Assembly (NCBI RefSeq): GCF_019056395.1
Contig: NZ_CP077639.1
Coordinates: forward strand, 2,296,001 to 2,360,000
Reading direction: 5' to 3'
Length of the DNA stretch: 64,000 bases
Source of the DNA: Terribacillus sp. DMT04
GTDB lineage: Bacteria > Bacillota > Bacilli > Bacillales > Amphibacillaceae
Within the stretch, counting starts at the first letter, position 1, and each line of letters starts with the position of its first letter. A model generated the notes under the pieces. It saw only the letters and a program-made list of their open reading frames with translations. It made no database searches and had not been told where the DNA came from. A program made the position numbers and the translations under genes. Of the stretch, positions 1 through 9,816 are shown piece by piece.

Positions 1-818
1 CCGTGACGTGCATAGCCACCGTACGTGTCGACGATAATCTTACGGCCAGTCAAACCAGCATCACCTTGAGGACCCCCAATAACGAAACGTCCTGTCGGGT
101 TAATAATGTATTTTGTATCTTCATCCAGCAATTCAGCAGGAACAACAGGCTTGATGACAAGCTCTTTTAAGTCAGCATGAATCTGCGCCTGTTCTGCTTC
201 TGGGTGGTGCTGTGTGGAAATGACGATGGTATCAATCCGCACCGGCTGATTATTTTCATCGTATTCTACTGTTACTTGTGTTTTACCATCTGGACGCAAG
301 TAGTCCACAACCTCATCTTTCCGCACCTTAGCCAATTGCTTGGAAAGGCGGTGAGCAAGCGAAATAGGAAGCGGCATAAATTCAGGCGTTTCATTGCTGG
401 CATAACCAAACATTAATCCTTGGTCGCCAGCACCAATTGCATCAATCTCTTCGTCTGACATATGCCCTTCGCGAGCTTCCAATGCTTGATTGACTCCGCC
501 TGCAATATCAGGGGATTGCTCATCGATTGCTGTTAAAACAGCACACGTATCAGCATCAAAGCCGTATTTTGCACGGGTATAACCAATTTCTTTGATCGTG
601 TTGCGCACGATACTTTGAATATCAACATAAGCACTTGTCGTGATTTCACCTGCGACAAGCACTAGCCCTGTGGTCACTGTTGTCTCACAAGCAACACGGG
701 CATTTGGATCCTTGGACAGGATTTCATCTAATATAGCATCCGAGATTTGGTCACAGATTTTATCCGGGTGGCCTTCAGTAACGGATTCTGAGGTAAATAA
801 TCGACGATTAGCAGTCAT
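1..818 (-). CDS. metK: S-adenosylmethionine synthetase (C-terminus cut by window edge)
   Basis: Makes S-adenosylmethionine from ATP and methionine in the cytoplasm. About 272 N-terminal residues are present of a family length near 400; the rest lies beyond the left edge. The start ATG at 818 follows a strong AAGGGGG site. Visible motifs are GHPDK at about residues 16-20 (ATP-binding loop), GAGDQG near 118-123, and the conserved [13 protein letters not shown] segment near 250, all diagnostic of MetK. It is transcribed leftward, divergent from pckA as in B. subtilis, and its leader carries a SAM-I riboswitch, so expression should fall when SAM is abundant. Identification is secure. Confidence 0.97.
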   Translation of the reverse strand, partial: MTANRRLFTSESVTEGHPDKICDQISDAILDEILSKDPNARVACETTVTTGLVLVAGEITTSAYVDIQSIVRNTIKEIGYTRAKYGFDADTCAVLTAIDEQSPDIAGGVNQALEAREGHMSDEEIDAIGAGDQGLMFGYASNETPEFMPLPISLAHRLSKQLAKVRKDEVVDYLRPDGKTQVTVEYDENNQPVRIDTIVISTQHHPEAEQAQIHADLKELVIKPVVPAELLDEDTKYIINPTGRFVIGGPQGDAGLTGRKIIVDTYGGYARH

Positions 819-961
819 TCTGCCAAATCCCCCTTCAACTACAATTAATACGGAAGTTCTACTCTTTCCAAGTATGTTATTAAGAAACTTGATAATGGGT
901 GAAGGTTTGAAAGAGCACTACAATTAGTATTGCTCTTTTTTTAGTATTAAGCCGTGACATG

Positions 962-989
962 AAAAAAACCTTCTATGCATAACAGAAGG
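962..989 (-). terminator. SAM-riboswitch-controlled terminator before metK
   Basis: On the minus strand a CCTTCT/AGAAGG hairpin is followed by a run of seven U residues. It lies between the S-box aptamer and the metK start codon and is the expression platform. Confidence 0.9.
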
Positions 990-1000
990 CTGGCTTATTC

Positions 1001-1111
1001 CCTCTCTTATCGTTCAAGGTATCCCTTGCTCAGGTTGAGCACCATTTCACGTGTTGTGACGGTTGCCGGGTTTCTTAGGGCCTGTCCCTCCGCCTACTCT
1101 GAATAAGAGTG
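1001..1111 (-). promoter_or_regulatory. SAM-I (S-box) riboswitch, metK leader
   Basis: Read on the minus strand, the leader has the paired P1 (CTCTTATTCAGAG with its partner near 1003), the invariant GCGGAGGGA and GGCCC segments, AAACCCGGCAACC, and a GGTGCT-type junction. These are the S-box core elements. A Rho-independent terminator follows at 962-989, before the metK start, so SAM binding should cause premature termination. A second copy of this riboswitch class sits upstream of metNPQ. Confidence 0.97.
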
Positions 1112-1300
1112 TTTCCGCTCGCACTTATGTTATCGAAACAACGCCCATAAGTCAATAAAATCCTACAAATACCGACTGTGTATATAGGGATTGCTATACG
1201 TTCCAATTTGACATTTTCATTGCAATTTAAAATAGTATGTATTAATATCTTAATGTGTTATACTATTATAAATTAAACAAAACAAAGGGCGGGATCTTAA

Positions 1301-2884
1301 ATGCGAATGATGCATGCAGCAGCAGCTTTAGAGGAATTACGCAATCAGCCAAATGTAAAAAGAAACTTATCTGTGGCACAGCTGACAGAGGCGGCACTAT
1401 CCCGTCATGAAGCGCGTCTGACAGAAACAGGCGCCTTGCGAGCAGCTACCGGAAAGTATACTGGACGCTCACCTAAGGATAAATTTATCGTACAAGACGA
1501 ACTCTCCGAAAATAAAGTAGACTGGGGTAAAGTGAACCAGCCCATCAGCGAAGAAATATTTGAGCATTTATTAGATAAGGCTGTGAATTACTTACAGGCT
1601 CAAGAAGAAGTTTTCTCCTTCCAGGGTTTTGCTGGAGCGGATGAACGTTATCATTTACCAATTCAAGTAATCAATGAGTACGCGTGGCACAATTTATTTG
1701 CTCATCAGCTGTTCATCCGGCCATCTGATGAAGAGCTGGCAGCACATAAACCTGCTTTCACTGTTATTTCGGCACCTGGTGTGAAAGCAGATCCAGCTGT
1801 TGATGGCACAAACTCGGAAGCATTTGTCGTTGTATCATTCAAACAGCGTGTTATCGTTATCGGCGGAACAGAATATGCCGGTGAAATGAAGAAATCCATC
1901 TTCTCTGTTATGAATTTCTTACTGCCGCAGCAGGAAGTCATGCCCATGCATTGCTCTGCCAATGTCGGAGCAGACGGAGATACAGCTTTATTCTTCGGTT
2001 TATCAGGCACAGGCAAGACAACACTTTCTGCAGATTCCAATCGCCCTTTGATTGGAGATGATGAACATGGGTGGTCTCCGGACGGCGTCTTCAACATAGA
2101 AGGCGGATGCTATGCTAAGTGCATTAACTTATCTGCTGAGAAAGAACCGGAAATCCACGGAGCAATCAAATTCGGCACTATCCTTGAAAACGTCACGGTA
2201 AATGAGAATGGCGTATGTGACTATGATGATGGGTCGGTAACTGAAAACACCCGTGCCGCTTATCCGATTGATTATATAGAAGGAAGCCTTCCAAAAAGCA
2301 AGGCTGGTCAACCGAAGACAATCGTTTTTCTGACTGCTGATGCTACCGGAGTACTTCCCCCTATCAGCAAACTGACGACCGAACAAGCAATGTATCATTT
2401 CTTAAGTGGGTATACGAGTAAGCTTGCCGGCACAGAGCGAGGTGTTACTGAACCAGAAGCAACGTTCTCTACTTGTTTTGGCGCTCCATTCCTTCCGCTT
2501 GCACCCGCTGTTTATGCAGAGATGCTAGGCGATAAGATCAGCACACACCATGCAGAGGTGTATCTCGTGAATACAGGTTGGACTGGCGGCGACTATCACA
2601 CAGGCGCGAGAATGAAACTTACGTATACGAGAAGAATGGTGCAAGCGGCACTGTCAGGAGAGCTGAAAGATATCCGTACAGCCGAGGACGAGATTTTCGG
2701 CTTGCATGTTCCAGTTTCTTGCCCAGACGTACCGACTGCCCTCTTAATGCCTGAAAATGCATGGGAGAATAAAACTGCTTACAAAGAAAAAGCACAGGAA
2801 CTAGCAACGAAGTTTCATCGTAATTTTGAGAAATTCGATTTTATTGATGAGGCCATTCGCCAAGCAGGTCCGTTATATAAATAA
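1301..2884 (+). CDS. pckA: Phosphoenolpyruvate carboxykinase (ATP)
   Basis: Converts oxaloacetate plus ATP to phosphoenolpyruvate, the committed step of gluconeogenesis. The 527 residues match the usual length of about 525-530. TGRSPKDKF lies near residue 53, the P-loop GLSGTGKTT near 233, and the second kinase motif GDDEHGW near 252. The start ATG at 1301 has AAAGGGCGGGA upstream. A TTGACA lies at 1208-1213, with no equally good -10 at standard spacing. The gene is divergent from metK, as in B. subtilis, where pckA is repressed on glucose by CcpN; I did not identify a CcpN site here. A strong bidirectional terminator separates it from the convergent Nudix gene. Confidence 0.97.
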   Translation: MRMMHAAAALEELRNQPNVKRNLSVAQLTEAALSRHEARLTETGALRAATGKYTGRSPKDKFIVQDELSENKVDWGKVNQPISEEIFEHLLDKAVNYLQAQEEVFSFQGFAGADERYHLPIQVINEYAWHNLFAHQLFIRPSDEELAAHKPAFTVISAPGVKADPAVDGTNSEAFVVVSFKQRVIVIGGTEYAGEMKKSIFSVMNFLLPQQEVMPMHCSANVGADGDTALFFGLSGTGKTTLSADSNRPLIGDDEHGWSPDGVFNIEGGCYAKCINLSAEKEPEIHGAIKFGTILENVTVNENGVCDYDDGSVTENTRAAYPIDYIEGSLPKSKAGQPKTIVFLTADATGVLPPISKLTTEQAMYHFLSGYTSKLAGTERGVTEPEATFSTCFGAPFLPLAPAVYAEMLGDKISTHHAEVYLVNTGWTGGDYHTGARMKLTYTRRMVQAALSGELKDIRTAEDEIFGLHVPVSCPDVPTALLMPENAWENKTAYKEKAQELATKFHRNFEKFDFIDEAIRQAGPLYK

Positions 2885-2887
2885 CAG

Positions 2888-2930
2888 AAAAGGACTGCCA
2901 CCGAAGCCGAACGCTTCAGGGCAGTCCTTT
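2888..2930. terminator. Bidirectional terminator between pckA and ytkD
   Basis: AAAGGACTGCC pairs with GGCAGTCCTTT around a 19-base loop, giving U-runs in both directions. It serves both convergent genes; the ytkD stop codon overlaps its right edge. Confidence 0.92.
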
Positions 2931-3406
2931 TACATGGATTTCTCTAAGTTATTTATGTGGTGCAGTGCACTTGGCAATACTTTATCTTTCATCATGAAAC
3001 TGTAATCAGCCTGCTGCGCCAAATGGGAAGGAAACCGATCAACAAGCACCGGACCATATGTTTCCAGATAGTTAGACTTCTTTTTCATCTCCGAAATAAT
3101 GGCGTAATAGACATTTTTCACAATATGACCTGCCTTGCCGGCTACAAAGTATTGGCCAACATATTTAAGCTGCTGTACAACACCGCCTGTCTCCTCCATT
3201 ACTTCCCGCATTGCCGCATGTTCTGCGGTCTCGCCTTTTTCTACTTTACCGCCCGGGAATTCCAATCCCCGATCTTTATGCCGCGTTAACAGCCACTTAC
3301 TGCCATACCGGCATATGACCCAAACATGTTTAGGGTGATCAGAAAATGGATGGTCGGCGAAAGACATCTTCACTTCATTATTGTAGTAATCTCTGAATGT
3401 AATCAT
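2930..3406 (-). CDS. ytkD: Nudix hydrolase, YtkD-type nucleoside triphosphate pyrophosphohydrolase
   Basis: A 158-residue Nudix protein. The box G-x5-E-x7-REVMEETGG runs from about residue 53 to 75, with all catalytic acidic residues intact. The N-terminus (DYYNN, then DHPFSDHPKHVWVICR) is that of B. subtilis YtkD, an antimutator enzyme that sanitises 8-oxo-dGTP and related nucleotides. Position next to pckA is also as in B. subtilis. ATG at 3406. The assignment rests on remembered similarity; the exact substrate is inferred. Confidence 0.85.
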   Translation of the reverse strand: MITFRDYYNNEVKMSFADHPFSDHPKHVWVICRYGSKWLLTRHKDRGLEFPGGKVEKGETAEHAAMREVMEETGGVVQQLKYVGQYFVAGKAGHIVKNVYYAIISEMKKKSNYLETYGPVLVDRFPSHLAQQADYSFMMKDKVLPSALHHINNLEKSM

Positions 3407-3436
3407 CGTCCCACTGCCTTCTTCTTCACATCAAAC

Positions 3437-3967
3437 CTACAAGTATTTGACTTCTGCGATCTTCCAGCCTCCGTCATACAAGAATTTGATTTCGATTGTA
3501 TAATTACCGTGCAGTTCATCTGCATTGCTTTGTGTAATTGTAACATACTTATCGGACTCTGTTTTTACTTTGTATGAATTATCTGGATTGTACCATGCAG
3601 GTGTTTCAGTTGGCACAATATATAACCCGTCTGCCTTCTCTGTGAAGTAAAAGTCAACCATAGGTTTGCTTACCGTTCTGGCAGCCACCTCATCGAAGCT
3701 TTTCAATAGTTCTTCCTTCGTATCGTAGTTGATGACCTTATAGTTTGCATCAATATCTTGTGTAATCTTGTCCATAAATGCAGCTGTCAGTTTATTAATT
3801 TGAGCTTGTGTCAGCTCTTGCTTTTCAGTTGTTTGGTCTTCCGCTGCCTGACTGCTCTCTGTCGTTACTGCGAATATATTCTCTGAATGGTATGATAGCG
3901 CAAATGTAATTGGGACTAGGAGTGTGATTATGACAGCAAGTGCTTTCTTCCAAGATGAACGTCTCAT
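3437..3967 (-). CDS. Exported hypothetical protein
   Basis: 176 residues with a basic N-terminus (MRRSSWKK) and a hydrophobic stretch to about residue 26, so a signal peptide or N-terminal anchor. A Glu/Gln-rich linker follows, then a folded domain of about 120 residues with a strand-rich C-terminus ending in WKIAEVKYL. The start ATG at 3967 follows AAGGAGG at 7 bases. There are no cysteines and no catalytic motif I recognise. It stands alone between a convergent-type arrangement and a 367-base gap. Probably a secreted protein of unknown function. Confidence 0.75.
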   Translation of the reverse strand: MRRSSWKKALAVIITLLVPITFALSYHSENIFAVTTESSQAAEDQTTEKQELTQAQINKLTAAFMDKITQDIDANYKVINYDTKEELLKSFDEVAARTVSKPMVDFYFTEKADGLYIVPTETPAWYNPDNSYKVKTESDKYVTITQSNADELHGNYTIEIKFLYDGGWKIAEVKYL

Positions 3968-4334
3968 ATGTATTCCTCCTTATTTAGTCTTAGTATTAGG
4001 TATTCCTCATCTTAGGTTATTTAAAACCCATATGTTTGCTTTAGTTAACTTTGTCTCCAATGGCATCAATCTCATTAACCTCCTCCCAAACACCTACTAA
4101 TCTTGATATGGATAGGTAATTCCTATCTTTATGTTGCGCAAGCCGAATAAGGTATATAGTATATTCTCCTTAATTGTCACTTTTTGTAATATATCCGAAA
4201 AAAATCGTAATAATCTCGACACCAATTGGGTATTGTTTCCATAACAGCTGATCCATATGCTTCTGTAACAATGTTTATCGAAATACGCGTCTTGGATTCA
4301 CAATCAGCACGATTACATTTTTGGAGGGATTTTT
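3968..4334. other. Divergent intergenic region (367 bases)
   Basis: AT-rich spacer between the leftward exported-protein gene and the rightward lipoprotein gene. It must carry promoters for both. I see no convincing -35/-10 pair, no hairpin with U-run, and no recognisable regulatory RNA. Confidence 0.5.
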
Positions 4335-5174
4335 ATGAAAAGAAAAAAGCATGCAGGATTGTTTATACTTGCGGCAGCATTATTTTTGACAGGCTGCGGG
4401 GCAGAAGGAGCCTCCTCATCAAGTGAGGAAGAAAAAGAAAAAACACCTACAGCAGAAGAAATTCTTAGCAAAAGTTACGAAGCAAATGAAGAACTGAATA
4501 GTTTTGATATGAGCATGACTACAAACGCAACTATTATGATGGATGGATTAGAACAGACTACCGAATCAAACTATAGCGGATCCATTATGCAGGATCCATT
4601 TGAGTTTAAACTGAAGATGGAAGTTATGGGAGAAGAGCTGGAAACGTATTTAAAGGATGATATGATTTATATGTATGAACCGACCACAGATATGTGGCTG
4701 AAGATGGACAGTGCTTCGCAATCAACTATTCCTGATACAAGTGAAGCGACACAAAATCCTACTGACAGACTCAAAGAGATTCAAGAACTGTCTGACAGCA
4801 TTGAAGTCTCCGAGACAGATTCAGCGTACGTGCTGGATGTAGCCATTGCTGAGGACAAAATGATGGAAGTCATGGAACAAGAATTAGGTACTTCTATGGC
4901 GGAAGTGCGCGGTGTAGAAGACGTCACGTTTGATGCGTTTGATTACACAATTACGATAGATAAGCAGACAAATTATATGACAAATACAAAATTCGATATA
5001 GCAGGCAGCATGACAGAATCTGGTTCAGAAACACATTTCGACGGCGTTCTCAATATGGATATGTCTAACTTTAACGGTTTTGAGACAATCGAGCTTCCTT
5101 CAAAAGCGGAAACCGCTATAGATCTTTCGGCGGAAACTGCGCCAAGTGAACCAGAGACAACGATAACGTATTAA
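4335..5174 (+). CDS. Lipoprotein, LppX/DUF6612-like
   Basis: 279 residues with a lipoprotein signal: MKRKK, a hydrophobic core, and lipobox LTGC with the lipidated Cys at about residue 21, then a Ser/Glu-rich linker. The mature part looks like the LolA/LppX-like fold used by Firmicutes lipoproteins of the DUF6612 type (alternating short hydrophobic strands, ASEEILSKSYEANEELNSFDM-like opening). The start is ATG at 4335 with GGAGGG at 6 bases. Expected on the outer face of the membrane. The family call is tentative; the lipoprotein call is strong. Confidence 0.8.
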   Translation: MKRKKHAGLFILAAALFLTGCGAEGASSSSEEEKEKTPTAEEILSKSYEANEELNSFDMSMTTNATIMMDGLEQTTESNYSGSIMQDPFEFKLKMEVMGEELETYLKDDMIYMYEPTTDMWLKMDSASQSTIPDTSEATQNPTDRLKEIQELSDSIEVSETDSAYVLDVAIAEDKMMEVMEQELGTSMAEVRGVEDVTFDAFDYTITIDKQTNYMTNTKFDIAGSMTESGSETHFDGVLNMDMSNFNGFETIELPSKAETAIDLSAETAPSEPETTITY

Positions 5175-5180
5175 TATAAC

Positions 5181-5223
5181 AAAAGACATCACTGGGAGTA
5201 CCGCCTCCTTGTGATGTCTTTTT
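5181..5223. terminator. Bidirectional terminator
   Basis: AAAAGACATCAC pairs with GTGATGTCTTTTT around an 18-base loop, with A- and U-runs on both sides. It lies between two convergent lipoprotein genes. Confidence 0.9.
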
Positions 5224-5227
5224 AAAC

Positions 5228-5998
5228 TTAAATCTTATATTCTACGTCTGCATCCTTCTCCAGCTCGTCCACCTTATCAAGCATAACGGTCTGCAGATTC
5301 TGCTGTTCCATTACTGTTTTAAGCTGCTCTTTTACTTCCTCATATTTCGGCAAGCTGTCTTCTTGCTTACTTTCTTTTGCTTGCTGCTCCATTTTTTCAT
5401 AATAACTCTTCATATCGTCTTCTGTTACTTCTTTCGGTGACAGTTCGTTTTCAACGTACTTCGTTACAAGCAAACCTTCTTTTAATTGCTGCTTGTATTC
5501 TTCCTCCGTTGAGCCTGTCGCTTTTAACGCTTCTGCAAATTTATCTTCACTTCCAAGCTGGTCTTTTGCTGATTGCAATTCTTCGTTTACTTCTTTATCG
5601 GATACTTCATAATCATTATTTGTCGCGGCTTGAAGCAGTAATTCATTGCCAACTAGGCTCTTTAGCACTTGATCTTTCAGTTCCTTGGCAGCATCATCCG
5701 TCGTCGGATCAGCGCCGCTAGTTTGCGATTGCTGTTGAGCTTGAGCTAGAAGGGCATTATATTCTTCGCCTTTAATCTCTGTTTCATTGACGGTAGCAAC
5801 TGTTTTATCCGCATCTACTTGCTGTTTCTCAAGTTTCTTCTGCATTTCTTCCATTTGCTTTTGTGCTTCTTCTTGCTGTTTCTGCGCTTCCTCTGTGTCG
5901 GCGCTGGATGAATTATCGGATTTATCCTCATCATTCCCGCATGCGGCTAATACTAATGCAAGCACCAGCATCAAGCATAGGGTCGTTAATCGTTTCAT
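5228..5998 (-). CDS. SurA N-terminal-domain lipoprotein
   Basis: The start is ATG at 5998, giving MKRLTTLCLM and lipobox LAAC with Cys at residue 20; a longer upstream reading frame has no signal peptide and is rejected. After the lipid anchor comes a Gln/Glu/Lys-rich coiled coil (about residues 40-70), then a helical region typical of the SurA/PrsA N-terminal chaperone domain (VATVNETEIKGEEYNALL, KDQVLKSLVGNELLLQAA). No parvulin-type isomerase domain is present. Probably a membrane-attached extracytoplasmic folding factor; function inferred from domain only. Confidence 0.8.
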   Translation of the reverse strand: MKRLTTLCLMLVLALVLAACGNDEDKSDNSSSADTEEAQKQQEEAQKQMEEMQKKLEKQQVDADKTVATVNETEIKGEEYNALLAQAQQQSQTSGADPTTDDAAKELKDQVLKSLVGNELLLQAATNNDYEVSDKEVNEELQSAKDQLGSEDKFAEALKATGSTEEEYKQQLKEGLLVTKYVENELSPKEVTEDDMKSYYEKMEQQAKESKQEDSLPKYEEVKEQLKTVMEQQNLQTVMLDKVDELEKDADVEYKI

Positions 5999-6096
5999 AT
6001 TACAGAAACCCCTCTCTTGTTCTATGGTTACGAATGTAACATCTAAAGATACACAACTCAAGTATACCACGTCTTTTTAGTAGAAAAGTAAGAGAA

Positions 6097-6121
6097 AGAC
6101 GCCCATTTGCAGGGCGCCTTT
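6097..6121 (-). terminator. Terminator after the Pmp3-like gene
   Basis: On the minus strand AAAGGCGCCC pairs with GGGCGTCTTT around a 7-base loop, followed by a U-rich stretch. Confidence 0.75.
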
Positions 6122-6122
6122 C

Positions 6123-6293
6123 TTAGGCAAACTTTTTGCGGTCTTTATGGTCCTTTACAACAAGGGCAGCATGTACTGCACCTGGGACGAAAAATAGCAG
6201 TGTTAAAGCTAAATTCAGCAATGCTTTGAACGGTTTGCCGGTAAATAACACGGCTACTGGCGGTAATAGAATTGCTAATATATACATCAACAT
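6123..6293 (-). CDS. Small Pmp3/YqaE-family membrane protein
   Basis: 56 residues starting at ATG 6293, chosen because AGGAGG sits 7 bases upstream; a longer frame adds 20 residues with no ribosome site. Two hydrophobic helices flank a short turn (YILAILLPPVAVLF and ALLNLALTLLFFVPGAVHAALVV), and the tail is basic. The LPP(V/L) in helix 1 and the PGxxHAxxV pattern in helix 2 are characteristic of the Pmp3/YqaE stress-peptide family. Lies just downstream of menC. Confidence 0.82.
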   Translation of the reverse strand: MLMYILAILLPPVAVLFTGKPFKALLNLALTLLFFVPGAVHAALVVKDHKDRKKFA

Positions 6294-6353
6294 AGGTATT
6301 CCTCCTCTAAGTTGCACTAGTATAGATATACCCATATCTATGTCTTTTGACAC

Positions 6354-7451
6354 CTATCCGCCTTGTACGATGTCACGAGAGACATAAGCTAAATATTCTG
6401 CGTCCACCTCAACACCTATTCCCGGACCGTCTGGAATGGCGATACTGCCTTTTTCCACACGAAGTGGCTGCTGCAGTATGTCACGCGTAAAGTGTCTGTC
6501 AGAGCCAGATAAATCTCCCGGAATTGTGAAACCAGGCAGTGATGCGAGCGCAAGATTATGCGCCTTGGAAATTCCTGATTCGACCATCCCGCCACACCAA
6601 ACAGGCAAGCCGGCTTGCTGACAAAGATCATGAATGCGAATTGCTGCGGTCATTCCGCCAACGCGTCCAATTTTAATATTGATCGTTCGGCAAGCTTGCA
6701 GTTCCAACGCCTGCCAAGCATCTTCCCAGCTTTCCACAGTTTCATCTAGGCAGATAGGTGTTTTCATCTGCTTTTGCAGCCGCTGATGCAGCACCACATC
6801 TCCTGGTGCAAACGGCTGCTCAATCATCTGCAGCTCTAAACTGTCCAGGTCGGCAAGCAATGGTATGTCAGCTTGCTTATACATACCATTTCCATCAATC
6901 ATGAGTGACAAGCTATCATCGATTTGCATCACTCGTTCGATCGCCTGCCGCTCTTTATATTTCTCCACCTTCAGCTTTGCGCGTTCAAATCCTTGTTGAT
7001 GGACCATTTCAATCGTCTGCTCCAAGTTATCCGAAAGACTAATCACAGCTCCAGCTTTCGCTTTCGTTTGCGTCCCGCCAATACAGGAAGCAAGACTCTT
7101 ATTTTGCTGTTTTGCATACAAATCCCATACGGCACCTTCTACCGCCGCCTTGGCCATTTGATTGCCAACAATGCCAGCAAACAGCCCCGGAATATCCGTC
7201 GGATGCGTTATCTGACTCTCGAATAGAAACGGAAGCAGCGAACGCTGCAGAAGCATCCAGCTGGACGCGACTGTCTCGCTCGTATAGAAAGGAACCGCAA
7301 AAGCCACTCCTTCTCCATAGCCGATACGCCCATCTGTATCTTGCAGCTCTAAAATAATTCCTTCTCGTTCCTGTATTGCACCAGCATGTGTGGTGAACGG
7401 CTGTTTCAGCGGCAGCGTGTAGTGGAATAACCGATAACTTCTTATCTGCAT
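6354..7451 (-). CDS. menC: o-Succinylbenzoate synthase
   Basis: Dehydrates SHCHC to o-succinylbenzoate in menaquinone synthesis. A 365-residue enolase-superfamily protein. Expected residues are visible: catalytic KLK near 159-161, metal ligands D186 (DGN), E211 (EQP), D236 (LDE), and catalytic K260 (INIK). Some relatives also act as N-acylamino acid racemases, but the men-operon context settles the role. Its start ATG at 7451 overlaps the end of menE by 10 bases, so the two are translationally coupled. Last gene of menFDHBEC. Confidence 0.95.
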   Translation of the reverse strand: MQIRSYRLFHYTLPLKQPFTTHAGAIQEREGIILELQDTDGRIGYGEGVAFAVPFYTSETVASSWMLLQRSLLPFLFESQITHPTDIPGLFAGIVGNQMAKAAVEGAVWDLYAKQQNKSLASCIGGTQTKAKAGAVISLSDNLEQTIEMVHQQGFERAKLKVEKYKERQAIERVMQIDDSLSLMIDGNGMYKQADIPLLADLDSLELQMIEQPFAPGDVVLHQRLQKQMKTPICLDETVESWEDAWQALELQACRTINIKIGRVGGMTAAIRIHDLCQQAGLPVWCGGMVESGISKAHNLALASLPGFTIPGDLSGSDRHFTRDILQQPLRVEKGSIAIPDGPGIGVEVDAEYLAYVSRDIVQGG

Positions 7452-8926
7452 GATTCACTGTCCTCTTCCAATAACGCTTGCAGCTTATATCGCATCAGCT
7501 TATTGCTGGCATTTCGCGGCAGCTCTCCTACCCATTGCCAGTTCTTTGGAATCTTATAACGCGCCAGTCTTTCTTCACAGTATGCTTGCAGTTCTTCTAT
7601 ACTTACTTCTTGCTGTTTTACAAGAAAAGCGGCTGGCACCATCCCCCAGCGTGCATCTGCTTTCCCAACAACAGCGGCTTCCTGAATGCTTGGATGACTG
7701 GAAAGAACATTCTCCACCTCGGCCGGGTACACATTCTCACCGCCAGAGATAATTAAATCTTTTCTGCGATCCAAAACGTACAAATAGCCATCTCCATCGG
7801 TATAGCCAATATCACCTGTCGCAAGCCATCCTTCCTGAAATGCCGATAGCGTAGCGTTTGCATTGCGGTAATAGCCTTTTGTAATCATCGGGCCTTTCAC
7901 TTGAATTTCCCCTGCTTCCTCTGGTTGCGCGAGACCAGACGTCCCCATAATCCGCAACTGCGCCGGGACGAGTGCCTTGCCAGCCGATCCGAGTTTCCGG
8001 ATACTATCTTCTGGGCTTAGTGTAACAATTTGCGATGCAGTTTCTGTCATGCCATAGGATTGGAACACAGGGATGGCGCGCGTTTTTGCTTCTTCAAGCA
8101 GATGAAGCGGGGCAGGTCCCCCTCCGAGCAGCATACAGCGAAACGTCTCCGGATACGTGACACCGTCTTGCTCTTGCAGTCGCAGCAAACGCTGCAGCAT
8201 GACTGTCACCACTGATACAATTGTAACGCCATGCTGCAGAATCGCTGTTTGAACAGTTTGCTCATCAAAGCTTTTTGTCACATACAACGGCATTCCATAA
8301 ATTGCACTTTTAAAGATAGTAGATAAGCCGCCTACATGAAACATTGGCAGCGGTGACAGCCACTTATCATGTTGAGAAAGTCCCAGATTCAGTGCCGATC
8401 CAATTGCGCTCCACCAATGATTGCCGTAAGTATGCTCTACCCCTTTCGGATTGCCTGTTGTGCCGGACGTATAAATGATGCTGAACACGTTATCGAGCGA
8501 AAGCTCTGTGCAGCGAGTATAGGGAGATACTGCTTGCTGCTCCAAGTTCTCCATTGTGTACACAGCAGCGCCCGTCTCCCCAGCCGCTTGCTCATAAGCT
8601 GCAGCGGCAAGCAACACATCTGCCTCACTATCTTGCAGCTGGTACGCCCATTCCGAAGTAGTCAGTCTTGTATTCAGCAAAATAAGCGTTGCACCGATAT
8701 AGCTTAACGCATGAATAAGCACAATCATTTCTACGCTGTTTGGCGACAGCACAGCAACTCGCGAATCTTTTGTAATACCGAGAGTAGCGAGACGTCCTGC
8801 AGCATTATCCGCCGCTCCATGCAGCTGGCGAAAGGTCAGCTTCCTTCCTTCTGGTGTCTCAGCTGCCAAACGGTTAGGATTAAGTTCTGCCTGCTTTTGC
8901 AGCCAATGCGGTATCTTATCTGACAT
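7442..8926 (-). CDS. menE: o-Succinylbenzoate--CoA ligase
   Basis: Adenylates o-succinylbenzoate and loads it on CoA. 494 residues of the ANL superfamily: P-loop YTSGTTGNPKG near residue 152, SYGMTETASQ near 290, TGDIGYTD near 370, and the hinge region DRRKDLIISGGENVYP near 385, with the C-terminal catalytic Lys in NASNKLMRYKL. I place the start at ATG 8926, with AGGAG 9 bases upstream; a TTG three codons earlier is possible. A hairpin at 8955-8984 separates it from menB. Confidence 0.95.
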   Translation of the reverse strand: MSDKIPHWLQKQAELNPNRLAAETPEGRKLTFRQLHGAADNAAGRLATLGITKDSRVAVLSPNSVEMIVLIHALSYIGATLILLNTRLTTSEWAYQLQDSEADVLLAAAAYEQAAGETGAAVYTMENLEQQAVSPYTRCTELSLDNVFSIIYTSGTTGNPKGVEHTYGNHWWSAIGSALNLGLSQHDKWLSPLPMFHVGGLSTIFKSAIYGMPLYVTKSFDEQTVQTAILQHGVTIVSVVTVMLQRLLRLQEQDGVTYPETFRCMLLGGGPAPLHLLEEAKTRAIPVFQSYGMTETASQIVTLSPEDSIRKLGSAGKALVPAQLRIMGTSGLAQPEEAGEIQVKGPMITKGYYRNANATLSAFQEGWLATGDIGYTDGDGYLYVLDRRKDLIISGGENVYPAEVENVLSSHPSIQEAAVVGKADARWGMVPAAFLVKQQEVSIEELQAYCEERLARYKIPKNWQWVGELPRNASNKLMRYKLQALLEEDSESCR

Positions 8927-8954
8927 CTTTATCAACTCCTATTTTTCATAAAGA

Positions 8955-8984
8955 AGAACCTTTGCAGCAAATCGCAAAGGTTCT
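8955..8984 (-). terminator. Intercistronic hairpin between menB and menE
   Basis: An 11-base perfect stem (AGAACCTTTGC / GCAAAGGTTCT) with an 8-base loop, followed on the minus strand by TCTTTATG. The U-tract is weak, so it may be a partial terminator or an mRNA processing or stability element that lowers menEC relative to menFDHB. Confidence 0.55.
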
Positions 8985-8997
8985 GTCTTTCTGTCTA

Positions 8998-9816
8998 TTA
9001 AGGGAAACGCGGGAATTTTTTGAAGTCAGGCGTACGTTTCTCTTTAAACGCGTCGCGGCCTTCTTTCGCTTCATCTGTTGTGTAATAAAGCAATGTTGCA
9101 TCTCCCCCCATTTGCTGCAAACCAGCAAGTCCATCTGTATCTGCATTGAGAGAAGCTTTCAAGAAACGCAATGCTGTTGGAGACATAGATAGCATCTCTT
9201 CACACCATTTAACCGTTTCTGCTTCCAGCTGATCCAAAGGCACAACGGTATTAACTAAGCCCATATCCAATGCTTCTTGTGCATTGTACTGACGGCATAG
9301 GAACCAAATTTCGCGGGCTTTCTTTTGACCAATATTGCGCGCAAGCAGACCAGCACCGTATCCTGCATCAAAGCTGCCGACACGAGGACCAGTTTGTCCG
9401 AAGATTGCGTTGTCTGCAGCAATTGTCAAGTCACATACTACATGCAGTACATGACCGCCGCCAATTGCATAACCGGAAACTTCCGCTACGACTGGTTTAG
9501 GAATAACACGAATTAAGCGCTGTAAATCTAGTACGTTCAAGCGCGGCACTTGGTCTTCTCCAACATAGCCGCCATGACCGCGAACTTTCTGGTCACCGCC
9601 GGAGCAGAATGCTTTTTCGCCAACACCTGCTAAAACGATAACGCCGATGTTTGAGTCGTCACGTGCGTATGTAAACGCATCGATCAATTCATTTACCGTA
9701 TGCGGACGAAACGCGTTGCGTACTTCCGGGCGATTAATTGAGATTTTTGCGATTTGGTTGTACTCTTCGTATAAAATATCATCATACGTACGGGTAGCTT
9801 CCCATGTAATTGTCAT
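8998..9816 (-). CDS. menB: 1,4-Dihydroxy-2-naphthoyl-CoA synthase
   Basis: Closes the second ring of the naphthoquinone nucleus from o-succinylbenzoyl-CoA. A 272-residue crotonase-fold protein. Landmarks are [10 protein letters not shown] near residue 75, the oxyanion loop [12 protein letters not shown] near 118-129, and [14 protein letters not shown] near 145-158, which carries the catalytic Asp of MenB. ATG 9816 overlaps the menH stop in a TAATG arrangement, indicating translational coupling. Confidence 0.97.
   Translation of the reverse strand: MTITWEATRTYDDILYEEYNQIAKISINRPEVRNAFRPHTVNELIDAFTYARDDSNIGVIVLAGVGEKAFCSGGDQKVRGHGGYVGEDQVPRLNVLDLQRLIRVIPKPVVAEVSGYAIGGGHVLHVVCDLTIAADNAIFGQTGPRVGSFDAGYGAGLLARNIGQKKAREIWFLCRQYNAQEALDMGLVNTVVPLDQLEAETVKWCEEMLSMSPTALRFLKASLNADTDGLAGLQQMGGDATLLYYTTDEAKEGRDAFKEKRTPDFKKFPRFP

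Noticed and set aside
1705-2097. Long antisense ORFs opposite pckA, gcvH, suf, menD and others
   Set aside because: Each lies wholly inside a gene of certain identity, lacks a ribosome site and follows the codon pattern of the real gene.
5228-5998. SurA-like lipoprotein as PrsA
   Set aside because: The parvulin isomerase domain of PrsA is absent; only the N-terminal chaperone-type domain is seen.
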